Of a stretch of 64,000 nt of DNA, positions 17,954-27,076 are shown in pieces. Location: assembly GCF_001955695.1 (NCBI RefSeq), contig NZ_CP019236.1:2914001-2978000 (forward strand). The letters run 5' to 3'. Each line of letters opens with the position of its first letter. The first letter of the stretch is position 1. The stretch comes from Rhodoferax koreense. Lineage in GTDB: Bacteria > Pseudomonadota > Gammaproteobacteria > Burkholderiales > Burkholderiaceae_C. The translations under genes and the position numbers were made by a program. The notes below the pieces were generated by a model. That model had not been told where the DNA came from, made no database searches, and saw only the letters and a program-made list of their open reading frames with translations.

Positions 17954-19587
17954 AGGGCCCTCCAGTACGGCGATGGCGCCTCGGGCACGGTGAAAGTCTG
18001 GGGGGCGCCCCACGGTCCGGCGAAGCCATCGGCGCCGATGGCCTGCACGCGCACCTGGTAGATGCCGGGGGCCAGGTCCTGCAAGGCGTATTGCGGCGTC
18101 TCGGTTTCCGCGTCCAGGATCGGTGCGCCGAAGGCCGCTTCGCGCGCAATCTGGAACCGGTAGCGTGCCGCCTGCGGCTGGGCCGACCAGCGCAAGATGA
18201 GACGACCTTCCTCCACCGGCGCGATGGCCACGTCCGGCCCGGGCAGCACGCGGCGAAACGCCTGCGCGTCGCCCCACGGCCCCTGGCCCTTCTGCGGATC
18301 GACGGCGGCCACGCGCCAGCGGTAGGCGCCGACCGGCAGATCCAGTCCCGCCTGCGCCGTGCCCCGCGGCACGTCCTGCGCATCCACCGGCTCAACGAAA
18401 GCGGGTGCCCCGTCGCCGGCGGCCAGTTGCAGCCGGTAGCTCAGCCGCGGGTCCCCTTCGGTCCAGCGGAACCTGGGCCGTGCGGTCGTGAGGACCGCGT
18501 CGGGTGCCGGCTCGATGAGCAGCGGGGGCGCTGGCCGGGCATGGACCTGCAGCGCGCGTTCGGCCGACAGCCCCTCCAGTCCCTGGGCGTCGATGGCGCG
18601 CACGCGCAGCACGTGGCTGCCGTCTTCGAGTTCGCGCGCGCGAACCCGTGCCGCCAGGGTGGTTTCGTCGGACGTGACCACCTCGAACCGTGCGTCGGGC
18701 GCGACCTGCGTACGGTAGGCGACAGCGCCCGCCAGCGGTGCCACGGGCAGATCGACCGGCAGGCGTTCGATGCGCGCCGGCAGCCCGTCCAGGTTCGGCG
18801 CCGCCAGCAGCGCCACCGGCGGCGCAGGCGCGGCACCCGTTCGGGAAACATTGCCCTGCAAGGCCTGGGGAGTGGCCTCGCCGGTGCGATTGGCCACGTT
18901 GACCGCACCTTCGAGTACTTCCGTGCGCAGCACTCCGGCCGCGCTGTCGAAGGACAGCCGAAAGGCGGTGCCGCGCACCGCCGCCGTGGCCGCGGGTGTG
19001 CGGATCTCGAAGCGCCCGCCGGTATTGCCCAGCGGCGTAACCTGGTTCTCCAGGCTGCCGCGCATCAGCTCGATCGAGATGAGGCTGGTCTGGCCAAGCG
19101 CGCTGGCCTGGGTCTGGCGCAGCAGCAGCTCCGAATCGCGGCGCATCAGCACCCGGGAGCCGTCGGCGAACTGCAGCGTCGCGCTGCCATCCGCGCCGGT
19201 GCGAAGACGGGCCGGCGCACGCAGCATGGCACCGGGCTCGGCGGGGTGCTCGGCCGCATTGCCTCCGGATTGCACGCTCGTCGCACCGTATGCCGCCAGC
19301 AGCCGGACCTGGGCCGTCTCGAGCTTCAGCCAGGCCTGCGGAATGCGCAGTCGCGTGCCGGGCAGGATGCGGCGGTCGTCCGGGATGTGGTTGAGCGCGA
19401 GCAGCGGCGCACCCAGCGCCATGTGCCGGAGATAACGCTGGGCAAGGTTCCAGGGATGGTCACCTGGCTGGACCGTGTAGATGAAGTCGGCCGCCGAGAC
19501 ATTGTTGCAAAGAAAGGACGAAAGCAGGCAGAAGACCAGCCAGCAGGGCAGGCGCGACCAGTGACCCAGCAATCCGTGTTTTGCCAT
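17920..19587 (-). CDS. LysM-FecR-FN3-like exported protein
   Basis: A 555-residue exported protein. Signal peptide (about 1-33, ending NVSAAD region), a LysM-like module (about 37-85: YTVQPGDHPWNLAQRYL), a FecR domain (about 125-240: ADGSRVLMRRDSELLL, FEIRTPAATAAVRGTAFRLS), then three to four beta-sandwich repeats resembling fibronectin III (about 280-530), each with a PRFRW or LRWSAQPQAARYRFQIA type strand. The last 16 residues (WRALWLLIPALLMF) are a short hydrophobic tail that may anchor it. FecR plus CHASE2-enzyme gene pairs recur in Proteobacteria, and the 34-base overlap with the CHASE2 gene indicates a common complex: probably a periplasmic sensor module that binds peptidoglycan and feeds the cyclase/phosphodiesterase. 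The ligand is unknown. Confidence 0.88.
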   Translation of the reverse strand: MAKHGLLGHWSRLPCWLVFCLLSSFLCNNVSAADFIYTVQPGDHPWNLAQRYLRHMALGAPLLALNHIPDDRRILPGTRLRIPQAWLKLETAQVRLLAAYGATSVQSGGNAAEHPAEPGAMLRAPARLRTGADGSATLQFADGSRVLMRRDSELLLRQTQASALGQTSLISIELMRGSLENQVTPLGNTGGRFEIRTPAATAAVRGTAFRLSFDSAAGVLRTEVLEGAVNVANRTGEATPQALQGNVSRTGAAPAPPVALLAAPNLDGLPARIERLPVDLPVAPLAGAVAYRTQVAPDARFEVVTSDETTLAARVRARELEDGSHVLRVRAIDAQGLEGLSAERALQVHARPAPPLLIEPAPDAVLTTARPRFRWTEGDPRLSYRLQLAAGDGAPAFVEPVDAQDVPRGTAQAGLDLPVGAYRWRVAAVDPQKGQGPWGDAQAFRRVLPGPDVAIAPVEEGRLILRWSAQPQAARYRFQIAREAAFGAPILDAETETPQYALQDLAPGIYQVRVQAIGADGFAGPWGAPQTFTVPEAPSPYWRALWLLIPALLMF

Positions 19588-19777
19588 GCGTTTTCCGGCG
19601 TGCGGCGCGGCTTGGCGCCGACATCATCGTGAATGATTGTAAAAATGCCGGATTCTGTGCCTTATTTCGCTGGCGTGGTTGTGTGATAAATACCGATGCC
19701 GAGCATTTGATGGCTCGGGCTGGTGGATGCGAGCCTTCGGATTCGTCTGTCAACTGAACAAACGATCGAACAAATGG

Positions 19778-19827
19778 CCCTGCCGGCTTGGCCTGGTCCT
19801 CGAAAGGGCCAAGCCAAGCCGGCAGGG
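19778..19827. terminator. Long hairpin in the gap between azoR and the FecR gene
   Basis: Arms of 19 bases (19778-19796 and 19809-19827) pair at 17 or 18 positions, beginning CCCTGCCGGCTTGGC, around a 12-base loop. It lies 40 bases after the azoR stop, so it may end azoR transcription, but neither side has a proper T run. A smaller GGGGC/GCCCC stem lies next to it (about 19839-19852). The rest of the 19588-19866 gap holds no gene; the FecR promoter must be in its left part. Confidence 0.55.
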
Positions 19828-19866
19828 CGGGAAAACGCCGGGGCAGGCCCCGGAAGGAAGCGGAGG

Positions 19867-20517
19867 TCAGGCTGCGAGCGACACCTTGTCCTGGTTGGCG
19901 GCCGGCGCCGTCAACAGCTTGATCTCGGCTTCGGCTGAAGCCAGGGCGCTGGCCTTGGCGTCCGGTCCCATGGCCACGCCTTCGGCGCGCACGAAGCGCA
20001 CATCGGTCACCCCGAGGAAGCCGAACAGCACCGACAGGTAACTTTCCTGGTGTTCCATGGCGCGGCCGCCTTCGCTGTTGGAATAGACGCCACCGCGGCC
20101 GATGGCCACGATCACCGTCTTGCCGCCGGCCAGACCGACCGGGCCCTTGTCGGTGTACTTGAAGGTGCGGCCGGCCTGGGCGATACGGTCGATCCAGGCC
20201 TTGAGCTGGGTCGGGATGGTGAAGTTGTAGAGCGGCGCGCCGATGACGACGACGTCGGCGTCCAGGAATTGCCGGACCAGCGCTTCGGAGACCGCGTTCT
20301 CCTGGCGTTGCACGTCGCTCAGATCGGCATGGTCGGCGCCCAGGCGGAAGCCGAGCGAGTCCATGGACAGATGGCTGGGCGCGTCGGTGGCCAGGTCCAG
20401 TCGCTGCACGGCAGTGCCCGGGTGGCTGGCCTGCCATTCGGTGACGATGCGTTGGGTGAGCACGCGAGTGACGGAGTTTTCGCCGAGGACGCTGGAATCG
20501 ATGTGGAGCAGTTGCAT
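19867..20517 (-). CDS. azoR: FMN-dependent NADH-azoreductase
   Basis: A 216-residue flavodoxin-fold quinone/azo reductase. It starts [18 protein letters not shown], the AzoR FMN-phosphate loop, and has [18 protein letters not shown], the FMN isoalloxazine-contact motif nearly invariant in this family, and [16 protein letters not shown]. It reduces quinones and azo dyes with NADH, protecting against thiol and electrophile stress. I use the ATG at 20515-20517, preceded by GAAAGG; the longer frame to 20559 runs into the operator region. It is divergent from a LysR gene that probably controls it. Confidence 0.94.
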   Translation of the reverse strand: MQLLHIDSSVLGENSVTRVLTQRIVTEWQASHPGTAVQRLDLATDAPSHLSMDSLGFRLGADHADLSDVQRQENAVSEALVRQFLDADVVVIGAPLYNFTIPTQLKAWIDRIAQAGRTFKYTDKGPVGLAGGKTVIVAIGRGGVYSNSEGGRAMEHQESYLSVLFGFLGVTDVRFVRAEGVAMGPDAKASALASAEAEIKLLTAPAANQDKVSLAA

Positions 20518-20613
20518 GACAGACCTTTCAAGGTGGTGGAAGCCACGGTGCGTGGCCATGGATTAATTGTGAGGTCGATCCAATCTTCCGATAAGAGCCT
20601 GAAACTGCACTAG

Positions 20614-20635
20614 ATTGTCCTGTTGATGAGACAAT
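20614..20635. promoter_or_regulatory. Candidate LysR operator between azoR and its regulator
   Basis: ATTGTC (20614-20619) and GACAAT (20630-20635) are a perfect six-base inverted repeat with a ten-base spacer. It lies 21 bases before the LysR start and about 97 bases before the azoR start, the position expected of a site that represses the regulator and activates the divergent gene. Confidence 0.55.
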
Positions 20636-20656
20636 TGAGCCGTTAAAGGAGCCCTT

Positions 20657-21553
20657 ATGCAGGATCTGAACGACATGTTTTATTTCGCCGAGGTGGTCGA
20701 GCAGGGCAGTTTCGCGGCCGCCGGCCGGGCGCTGGGCCTGCCGAAATCCCGGCTTTCACGCCGCGTGGCCGAGCTCGAGACCCGGCTCGGCGTGCGGCTG
20801 TTGCAGCGCACCACGCGCAAGCTCTCGCTGACCGACGTGGGCGAGGTGTACTTCCGCCACTGCGCAGCCATGCGCACCGAGGCCAGCGCCGCCGACGAGG
20901 CCGTGCTGCGCGTGCAGGCGGAGCCGCGCGGCACCGTGCGCGTGACCTGCCCGGTCACGCTGGCGCAGGGCGTGCTGGGCGAAAAGCTGCCTTTGTTCAT
21001 GGCCCGGCATCCGCAAGTGCGCATCGAGATGGAAGTCACCAACCGCGTGGTCGACCTGGTGGAGGAGGGCGTGGACGTGGCGCTGCGGGTACGCACCAAC
21101 CTCGACGGCAGCGCGAGCCTCGTGGTGAAGCGGCTGTCCGTGTCGACCGGGCTGCTGGTGGCCAGCCCCGAACAGCTCGCGCGGCAGGGCCATCCGCAGA
21201 GTCCGGCGGACCTGCAACGGCTGGACACCATCGCCATGTCGGCGGTGGACGGCCGCTCGTCGCTCAAGCTGGTCGGCCCGGAAGGGGCCGAATACACCTG
21301 GGTGCACCATCCACGTCTTGTGGCCGATGACCTGCTCACGCTCAAGCTATCGGCCCTGAGGGGGGTCGGCGCCACATTCCTGCCCGACTACATGTGCAGT
21401 GCCGAAATCGCCGACGGTCGGCTGCACCGGCTACTGCCGGGCTGGTCGCTGCCACCCGGAGTGCTGCACGCGGTGTTCCCGTCGCGCCGCGGCCTGGTGC
21501 CGGCCGTGCGGACATTCCTCGATTTCCTCGGCGAATCGCAGCTCGTGGGTTGA
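20657..21553 (+). CDS. LysR-family regulator, divergent from azoR
   Basis: A 298-residue LysR-type regulator. The N-terminal winged helix (about 1-60) has FAAAGRALGLPKSRLSRRVAELETRLGVRLLQRTTRKLSLT, given here only as the family pattern around residues 17-57; the effector domain occupies about 90-295. The text around SRLSRRVAELE places it in the group that controls quinone and azo reductases or drug efflux (for example near AaeR/DsdC-like members). ATG 20657 follows TAAAGGAG by seven bases. It is most likely the regulator of the divergent azoR. Confidence 0.9.
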   Translation: MQDLNDMFYFAEVVEQGSFAAAGRALGLPKSRLSRRVAELETRLGVRLLQRTTRKLSLTDVGEVYFRHCAAMRTEASAADEAVLRVQAEPRGTVRVTCPVTLAQGVLGEKLPLFMARHPQVRIEMEVTNRVVDLVEEGVDVALRVRTNLDGSASLVVKRLSVSTGLLVASPEQLARQGHPQSPADLQRLDTIAMSAVDGRSSLKLVGPEGAEYTWVHHPRLVADDLLTLKLSALRGVGATFLPDYMCSAEIADGRLHRLLPGWSLPPGVLHAVFPSRRGLVPAVRTFLDFLGESQLVG

Positions 21554-21667
21554 GCATCGGCGGTTCTTTATGCTCAATCGAAGCTATGCAAACAAGAATA
21601 GAGTCGTTTGAGTTTTAACGCGGCTTCTCCACAATCGGCGCAACCAAGCATCCAGAGGAGAACCAGC

Positions 21668-22309
21668 ATGCCAACATTGCGACTCGGCGACACCGCACCC
21701 GACTTCACCCAGGACTCGACCGCGGGTCCGATCTCCTTTCATGAATGGATCGGCAACGACTGGGCGGTGCTGTTCTCGCACCCGGCCGATTTCACGCCGG
21801 TGTGCACCACCGAACTCGGCAAGACCGCAGCGCTCGCGGGCGAATTCGCCAAACGCGGCGTCAAGCCGATCGCAGTCAGCGTCGATACGCTCGAGTCCCA
21901 CGGCAAATGGGTACCGGACATCAACGACACGCAGGACACCGAGGTCGACTTCCCCATCCTCGCCGATGCGGACCGCAAGGTCGCCACGCTCTACGACATG
22001 ATCCACCCGAACGCGCTCGCGAATGCCACGGTGCGCAGCGTGTTCATCATCGACCCGAAGAAGACCATCCGCACCACCTTCACCTACCCGGCCAGCACCG
22101 GACGCAACTTCGACGAGATCCTGCGCGTCATCGATTCGCTGCAGCTCACCGACAGCCACAAGGTGGCCACGCCGGCCAACTGGCAAGACGGCGACGACGT
22201 CGTGATCCTGCCGAGCCTGCAGGACCCGACCGAACTGGCCCAGCGCTTCCCCAAGGGTTTCAACGCCGTGCGGCCCTACCTGCGCGTCACGCCGCAGCCC
22301 AACAAGTGA
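21668..22309 (+). CDS. 1-Cys peroxiredoxin (Prx6-type)
   Basis: A 213-residue peroxiredoxin that reduces hydrogen peroxide and organic peroxides. The peroxidatic cysteine is Cys46 in FTPVCTTE, the Prx6-type motif, and no second cysteine is present, so it is a 1-Cys enzyme that needs an external thiol. Conserved features: HPADFTPVC, the RSVFIIDP strand and the long C-terminal dimerisation domain with TPANW. ATG 21668 follows AGAGGAGA. It is the first gene of a run that continues through a small hydrolase into the sulfate importer without visible terminators. The 114 bases upstream (21554-21667) hold the likely promoter. Confidence 0.95.
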   Translation: MPTLRLGDTAPDFTQDSTAGPISFHEWIGNDWAVLFSHPADFTPVCTTELGKTAALAGEFAKRGVKPIAVSVDTLESHGKWVPDINDTQDTEVDFPILADADRKVATLYDMIHPNALANATVRSVFIIDPKKTIRTTFTYPASTGRNFDEILRVIDSLQLTDSHKVATPANWQDGDDVVILPSLQDPTELAQRFPKGFNAVRPYLRVTPQPNK

Positions 22310-22331
22310 ACGAGGCCGTCTGCTGACCAAG

Positions 22332-22943
22332 GTGAATGCTGTGCGCATCCTGATGGTGCCGGGCTGGCGCAACTCGGGCCCGGGCCACTGGCAAAGCCTT
22401 TGGACCGACCGTCTCGCCGCCGTTGAGCGCGTCGAGCAGGACAACTGGGTGGTGCCGTCGAAGGATGCCTGGGTCGGCACGCTGGCACGGGCGATCCTGG
22501 CGTCGCCCGCGCCGGTGGTCGTCGTGGCCCACAGCCTGGGCTGCATCGCCACCACCCACCTGCCGCCGGAAGCCGCGAACCGGATCCAGGGCGCGCTGCT
22601 GGTCGCGCCGGCTGATCCGGAACGCCGCTCGGTGCTCAGCGATTTCGCGCCCGTGCCTTACCAGAAGCTGCCCTACCGCAGCGTGCTCGTGGCCAGCAGC
22701 AACGACCCGTACTGCCCGGTGCGCCTGGCCGGTGCCTATGCGCGCGCCTGGGGCAGCGAATTCGTGCGGCTGCAGGACGCCGGCCACATCAATGTCGAGT
22801 CGGGTTTTGGCGAATGGCCGCTCGGCCTGGCGCTGCTGCAATCCCTGGCTGGGACCGATGCTCCTTTGCCGCTGAGGGCGCAGGATGCGACTCTCGGCGA
22901 AAATCCACCGTCTTCTTTTTCTCAATCCGCTGAAACCGCATGA
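22332..22943 (+). CDS. RBBP9/YdeN-type serine hydrolase
   Basis: A 203-residue alpha/beta-hydrolase of the RBBP9/YdeN family. It shows the N-terminal VPGWRNSGPGHWQ, the nucleophile elbow AHSLGC (Ser), an Asp in SSNDPYCP and a His in DAGHINVESGFGEWP, so the triad is complete. The bacterial function is unknown. The start is uncertain: GTG 22332 or GTG 22341, the latter preceded by AAGG at a good distance. It follows the peroxiredoxin by 22 bases and its stop overlaps the sbp start (ATGA at 22940-22943), so it lies inside the sulfate-uptake operon, which is unusual. The last 30 residues are a poorly conserved tail. Confidence 0.88.
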   Translation: MNAVRILMVPGWRNSGPGHWQSLWTDRLAAVERVEQDNWVVPSKDAWVGTLARAILASPAPVVVVAHSLGCIATTHLPPEAANRIQGALLVAPADPERRSVLSDFAPVPYQKLPYRSVLVASSNDPYCPVRLAGAYARAWGSEFVRLQDAGHINVESGFGEWPLGLALLQSLAGTDAPLPLRAQDATLGENPPSSFSQSAETA

Positions 22944-23953
22944 AAAACAATATCGCTTCCCTTCTTGCCGGCGCGTTGCTGGCCGCCTCCGTGGTGGGCT
23001 CGGGCCTGGCTTCGGCGCAGACCACCACGCTGCTCAACGGCTCCTATGACGTGGCGCGCGAGTTCTACAAGGACTACAACGCCGCCTTCGTGGCCAACTA
23101 CAAGAAGACCACTGGCAAGGATGTGAAGATCGATCAGTCGCACGCGGGCTCCAGCGCCATCGCACGTTCCGTGGCCGAGGGGCTGGACGCCGACGTGGTG
23201 ACCATGAACACCTCGACCGACATCGACTTCCTGGCCGACAAGGGCGTGGTCGCCAAGGACTGGAACAAGAAGTTCCCAGGCAATGCCTCGCCCACCACCT
23301 CGACCATGCTGTTTCTCACGCGCAACGGCAACCCCAAGGGCATCAAGGACTGGGACGACCTGATCAAACCCGGCGTGCAGGTGGTGGTGGTGAACCCCAA
23401 GACCGGAGGCAACGGCCGTTACGCCTACCTCGGCGCCTGGGGTCATGTGCGCGCCAAAGGCGGCACCGATGCGCAGGCCGCGGAATTCGTGGCCAAGCTC
23501 TACAAGAACGTGCCGGTGCTGGCCTCGGGTGGCCGCGCCGCCACCACCACCTTCCTGCAACGCAACATCGGCGACGTGCTGATCACCTTCGAATCCGAAG
23601 TGGTGTCCATCAACCGCGAATTCGGCGAAGGCAAGGTCGATGCGGTGTACCCGAGCACCAGCGTGCTGGCCGAGAACCCGGTCGCGGTCGTGGAGCGCAC
23701 GGTGGCCAAGAAGGGCACGGGCGAACTGGCCAAGGCCTACCTGGACTACCTGTACTCGGACGAAGGCCAGGAAATCGCCGCCAAGCATGCCCTGCGTCCG
23801 CGCTCGGAAGCCGTGCTGAAGCGCCATGCCGATGTCTTCAAGCCGATCAAGCTGTTCACGGTGGAAGAATATTTCGGCGGTCTGGCCCAGGCGCAGAAGG
23901 TGCACTTCAACGACGGTGGCCAGTTCGACAAGCTGTACACCGCGCCGAAATAA
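22940..23953 (+). CDS. sbp: Sulfate-binding periplasmic protein
   Basis: A 337-residue periplasmic sulfate/thiosulfate receptor (Sbp/CysP family). Signal peptide ends GLASAQ. Typical text: [43 protein letters not shown] and the [17 protein letters not shown] loop, with residues that hold the oxyanion. It feeds CysT/CysW/CysA encoded next. ATG at 22940 overlaps the hydrolase stop. Expression is expected to depend on CysB and O-acetylserine, but no promoter lies directly in front of it. Confidence 0.95.
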   Translation: MKNNIASLLAGALLAASVVGSGLASAQTTTLLNGSYDVAREFYKDYNAAFVANYKKTTGKDVKIDQSHAGSSAIARSVAEGLDADVVTMNTSTDIDFLADKGVVAKDWNKKFPGNASPTTSTMLFLTRNGNPKGIKDWDDLIKPGVQVVVVNPKTGGNGRYAYLGAWGHVRAKGGTDAQAAEFVAKLYKNVPVLASGGRAATTTFLQRNIGDVLITFESEVVSINREFGEGKVDAVYPSTSVLAENPVAVVERTVAKKGTGELAKAYLDYLYSDEGQEIAAKHALRPRSEAVLKRHADVFKPIKLFTVEEYFGGLAQAQKVHFNDGGQFDKLYTAPK

Positions 23954-23954
23954 A

Positions 23955-24833
23955 GTGGCGGCGGTCATTTCTGCGGCGGCGCCGCTGGCGGCGGTCGGCG
24001 GCGCGCGCGGCGCGAAGCGGGTGCTGCCCGGTTTCGGGTTGACGCTCGGCTACACGCTGTTCTATCTGAGCGTGATCGTGCTGATTCCGCTCTCGGCGCT
24101 GTTCTTCAAGACCTTCACGCTGACCTGGGAGCAATTCTGGTCCGCGGTGACCGGGCCGCGCGTGCTCGCGTCCTACCGGCTGACCTTCGGCGCGTCGCTG
24201 TTCGCGGCCGTGGTGAACCTGGTATTCGGCCTGCTCGTGGCCTGGGTGCTGGTGCGCTACAAGTTCCCGGGCAAGAAGATCGTCGATGCGCTGGTGGACC
24301 TGCCTTTCGCCTTGCCCACGGCCGTGGCCGGCATCTCGCTCACGGCGCTGCTGGCCGGCAACGGCTGGCTCGGCCAGTACCTGGAGCCGATGGGCATCAA
24401 ACTCGCGTTCACGCCGGCCGGCGTGGTCATCGCGCTGATCTTCATCGGCCTGCCTTTCGTGGTGCGCACGGTGCAGCCGGTGCTCGAGGACGCGGAAAAG
24501 GAACTCGAAGAAGCCGCCACCTCGCTCGGCGCCACGCGTTTCCAGATCTTCTACAAGGTGATCCTGCCGCACATCCTGCCCGCGCTGATGACGGGTTTCG
24601 CCATGGCCTTCGCGCGCGGCATCGGCGAGTACGGCTCGGTGATCTTCATCGCCGGCAACATGCCCATGATCTCCGAAATCACGCCGTTGATCATCATCGG
24701 CAAACTCGAGCAGTACGACTACGCGGGTGCGACCGCCGTGGCGGTGGTGATGCTGTTCTTTTCGTTTGTGCTGCTGCTGGTGATCAACGCGCTGCAGGCC
24801 TGGCAACGCAGCCGTACGGGGACGAAGTCATGA
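23955..24833 (+). CDS. cysT: Sulfate ABC permease CysT
   Basis: A 292-residue permease (also called CysU) with about six helices and the EAA loop [27 protein letters not shown] stretch near residues 180-205. [17 protein letters not shown] and [15 protein letters not shown] are characteristic of the sulfate permease. I chose GTG 23955, one base after the sbp stop; the frame is open further upstream inside sbp, but that part is shadow. It forms the pore with CysW, and its last four bases overlap cysW. Confidence 0.93.
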   Translation: MAAVISAAAPLAAVGGARGAKRVLPGFGLTLGYTLFYLSVIVLIPLSALFFKTFTLTWEQFWSAVTGPRVLASYRLTFGASLFAAVVNLVFGLLVAWVLVRYKFPGKKIVDALVDLPFALPTAVAGISLTALLAGNGWLGQYLEPMGIKLAFTPAGVVIALIFIGLPFVVRTVQPVLEDAEKELEEAATSLGATRFQIFYKVILPHILPALMTGFAMAFARGIGEYGSVIFIAGNMPMISEITPLIIIGKLEQYDYAGATAVAVVMLFFSFVLLLVINALQAWQRSRTGTKS

Positions 24834-25723
24834 GCGGGGCGACTCAACCGATTCGCCGCGCGAAAGCCGGCACCACGGAAGCGCCGTGGGTCAAGTGGAC
24901 GCTCATCGGCATCGCGCTGGTGTTCCTGTTCCTGTTCCTGGTGCTGCCGCTGGCCGCGGTGTTCACCGAGGCGCTGAGGAAGGGCTTTGGCGCGTATTTC
25001 GAGGCGCTGGCCGAGCCCGATGCCTGGTCGGCGATCAAGCTGACCCTGCTGGCGACGGCGATCGCCGTGCCGTTGAACCTGGTGTTCGGCGTGGCGGCTT
25101 CCTGGGCCATCGCCAAGTACGAGTTCAGGGGCAAATCCTTCCTGACGACGCTGGTCGACCTGCCGTTTTCCGTATCGCCGGTGGTGGCGGGCCTGGTGTA
25201 CGTGCTGCTCTTCGGCGCCAACGGATGGATCGGCCCCTGGCTGCAATCGCACGACATCAAGATCATCTTCGCCGTGCCGGGCATTGTGCTGGCGACCGTG
25301 TTCGTGACTTTCCCGTTCATCGCGCGCGAGCTGATCCCGCTGATGCAGGCCCAGGGCAACGACGAGGAGCAGGCCGCCATCGTGCTCGGCGCGACCGGCT
25401 GGCAGACCTTCTGGCACGTGACGCTGCCCAACATCAAGTGGGGCCTGCTGTACGGCGTGATCCTGACCAACGCGCGCGCCATGGGCGAATTCGGCGCGGT
25501 GTCGGTGGTCTCGGGCCACATCCGCGGCCAGACCAATACCTTGCCGCTGCACGTGGAGATCCTCTACAACGAATACCAGTCGGTGGCCGCGTTCGCGGTG
25601 GCCTCGCTGCTGGCCATCCTGGCGCTGGTGACCCTGGTCATTAAATCGGTGTCCGAGTGGCGCATCGAGCGAGAACTCAAAGCCATCGCCGAACTTCCGC
25701 CCGAGCGTCCGCGAGAACCATGA
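24830..25723 (+). CDS. cysW: Sulfate ABC permease CysW
   Basis: A 297-residue partner permease with about six helices. Signatures: [18 protein letters not shown], the EAA-type [27 protein letters not shown] loop split by glycine, and [27 protein letters not shown], which is nearly diagnostic of CysW. Its ATG overlaps the cysT stop. Its TGA (25721-25723) is the first triplet of a 98-base repeat, and cysA follows only after that repeat. Confidence 0.95.
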   Translation: MSGATQPIRRAKAGTTEAPWVKWTLIGIALVFLFLFLVLPLAAVFTEALRKGFGAYFEALAEPDAWSAIKLTLLATAIAVPLNLVFGVAASWAIAKYEFRGKSFLTTLVDLPFSVSPVVAGLVYVLLFGANGWIGPWLQSHDIKIIFAVPGIVLATVFVTFPFIARELIPLMQAQGNDEEQAAIVLGATGWQTFWHVTLPNIKWGLLYGVILTNARAMGEFGAVSVVSGHIRGQTNTLPLHVEILYNEYQSVAAFAVASLLAILALVTLVIKSVSEWRIERELKAIAELPPERPREP

Positions 25724-25818
25724 AACACCCCCAGATTGCTCACTTCGTGTAGCGCCCACCCCCTTGCAGGGGGCAACACCAGCGGCCCGGCAAAGCCGGT
25801 TCCGCGGTGTTCCTGGAA
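25721..25818 (+). repeat. 98-base intergenic repeat, copy 2 (on the cysW stop codon)
   Basis: Starts TGAAACACCCCC at the cysW stop and ends GGTGTTCCTGGAA, 21 bases before the cysA start. Same orientation relative to the upstream gene as copy 1 at 11043-11141 and the same three hairpins: CACTTCGTG, CCCCCTTGCAGGGGG and CCGGC-AAA-GCCGG. Here the hairpins lie between two genes of one operon, where they could protect the upstream message or lower cysA expression. Confidence 0.9.
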
Positions 25819-25839
25819 AAGTCAAGAAAGAGCCATCCC

Positions 25840-26976
25840 ATGAGCATCGAAATCCGCAACGTCAGCAAACAATTCGGCACGTTCCAGGCCCTGGGCGACG
25901 TGAGCCTGGACATCGCATCCGGCGAACTGGTCGCGCTGCTCGGCCCGTCGGGCTGCGGCAAGACCACGCTGTTGCGCATCATTGCCGGCCTGGAGACGGC
26001 CGATCGCGGCAGCATCCTGTTCTCGGGCGAGGACACCACCGACGTGCACGTGCGCGAGCGCCAGGTCGGCTTCGTGTTCCAGCACTATGCGCTGTTCCGC
26101 CACATGACGGTGTTCGAAAACGTGGCCTTCGGCCTGCGCGTGAAGCCGCGCGGCCAGCGCCCGCCCGAGGCGCAGATCAAGCAGAAGGTGACGGACCTGT
26201 TGAAGCTGGTGCAGCTCGACTGGCTGGCCGACCGCTACCCGTCGCAGCTCTCGGGCGGCCAGCGCCAGCGCATCGCCCTGGCGCGCGCGCTGGCCGTGGA
26301 GCCCAAGGTGCTGCTGCTCGACGAACCCTTCGGCGCGCTCGATGCCAAGGTGCGCAAGGAGCTGCGCCGCTGGCTGCGCCGGCTGCACGACGACCTGCAC
26401 GTCACCAGTATCTTCGTGACCCACGACCAGGAGGAGGCCCTGGAAGTCGCCGACCGGGTGGTGCTGATGAACCAGGGCAAGATCGAGCAGATCGGCTCGC
26501 CCCAGCAGGTCTGGGACCATCCGGCCAGTCCGTTCGTCTACGGCTTCCTCGGCGACGTGAACCTGTTCCACGGTCGCGCCCACGAGGGCGAGGTGCACCT
26601 CGAGGGCCTGCGCTTCGACGCACCCGAGCACCAGGGTGCGCAGGACGCCAAGGCCTTCGCCTATGTCCGCCCGCACGATCTCGACGTGCAGCGTTATTCG
26701 CCGGGCGCGCACCTCGACATCCACGGGCGGCCGAACGGCATCGTGGTGCAGTTGACGCGTGCCATCGTCATCGGACCGATCGCTCGGCTGGAACTTACGC
26801 CGCTGGACGAGCACAAACGCACCGACAATCCGTCGGATGACCATTTGATTGAGGCGCAGATTCCGTCGCAGCAATTCAAGGACATGGGGTTGAAGGAGGG
26901 CGAGACGCTGGTGGTCACACCGCGCCATGCCAAGGTGTTTGTGGAGGACGCCCAGTCGCTCACGTTCGATATCTGA
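25840..26976 (+). CDS. cysA: Sulfate/thiosulfate ABC ATPase CysA
   Basis: A 378-residue ATPase of the sulfate importer. Walker [11 protein letters not shown]-loop [24 protein letters not shown] text, signature [14 protein letters not shown], Walker [13 protein letters not shown]-loop FVTHDQEEA. The C-terminal third (about 240-378) is the TOBE-like regulatory domain with YVRPHDLDV, usual in CysA. ATG 25840 follows AAGAAAGAG; the frame upstream is part of the repeat. It energises CysT/CysW and is the last gene before a terminator. Confidence 0.95.
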   Translation: MSIEIRNVSKQFGTFQALGDVSLDIASGELVALLGPSGCGKTTLLRIIAGLETADRGSILFSGEDTTDVHVRERQVGFVFQHYALFRHMTVFENVAFGLRVKPRGQRPPEAQIKQKVTDLLKLVQLDWLADRYPSQLSGGQRQRIALARALAVEPKVLLLDEPFGALDAKVRKELRRWLRRLHDDLHVTSIFVTHDQEEALEVADRVVLMNQGKIEQIGSPQQVWDHPASPFVYGFLGDVNLFHGRAHEGEVHLEGLRFDAPEHQGAQDAKAFAYVRPHDLDVQRYSPGAHLDIHGRPNGIVVQLTRAIVIGPIARLELTPLDEHKRTDNPSDDHLIEAQIPSQQFKDMGLKEGETLVVTPRHAKVFVEDAQSLTFDI

Positions 26977-27003
26977 ACGCGGCCGCGGGCAGCCACTTCG
27001 AAG

Positions 27004-27025
27004 ACGCCCCTCGCGGGCGTTTTTT
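27004..27025 (+). terminator. Rho-independent terminator after cysA
   Basis: Stem ACGCCC (27004-27009) and GGGCGT (27015-27020), loop CTCGC, followed by a run of six T ending at 27025. It closes the peroxiredoxin-hydrolase-sulfate operon 28 bases after cysA. Confidence 0.88.
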
Positions 27026-27076
27026 CATGCCGCGGGGCTGTCCCGGGCCGAGGTGGTTTTTTATGGAAAGAACGGA

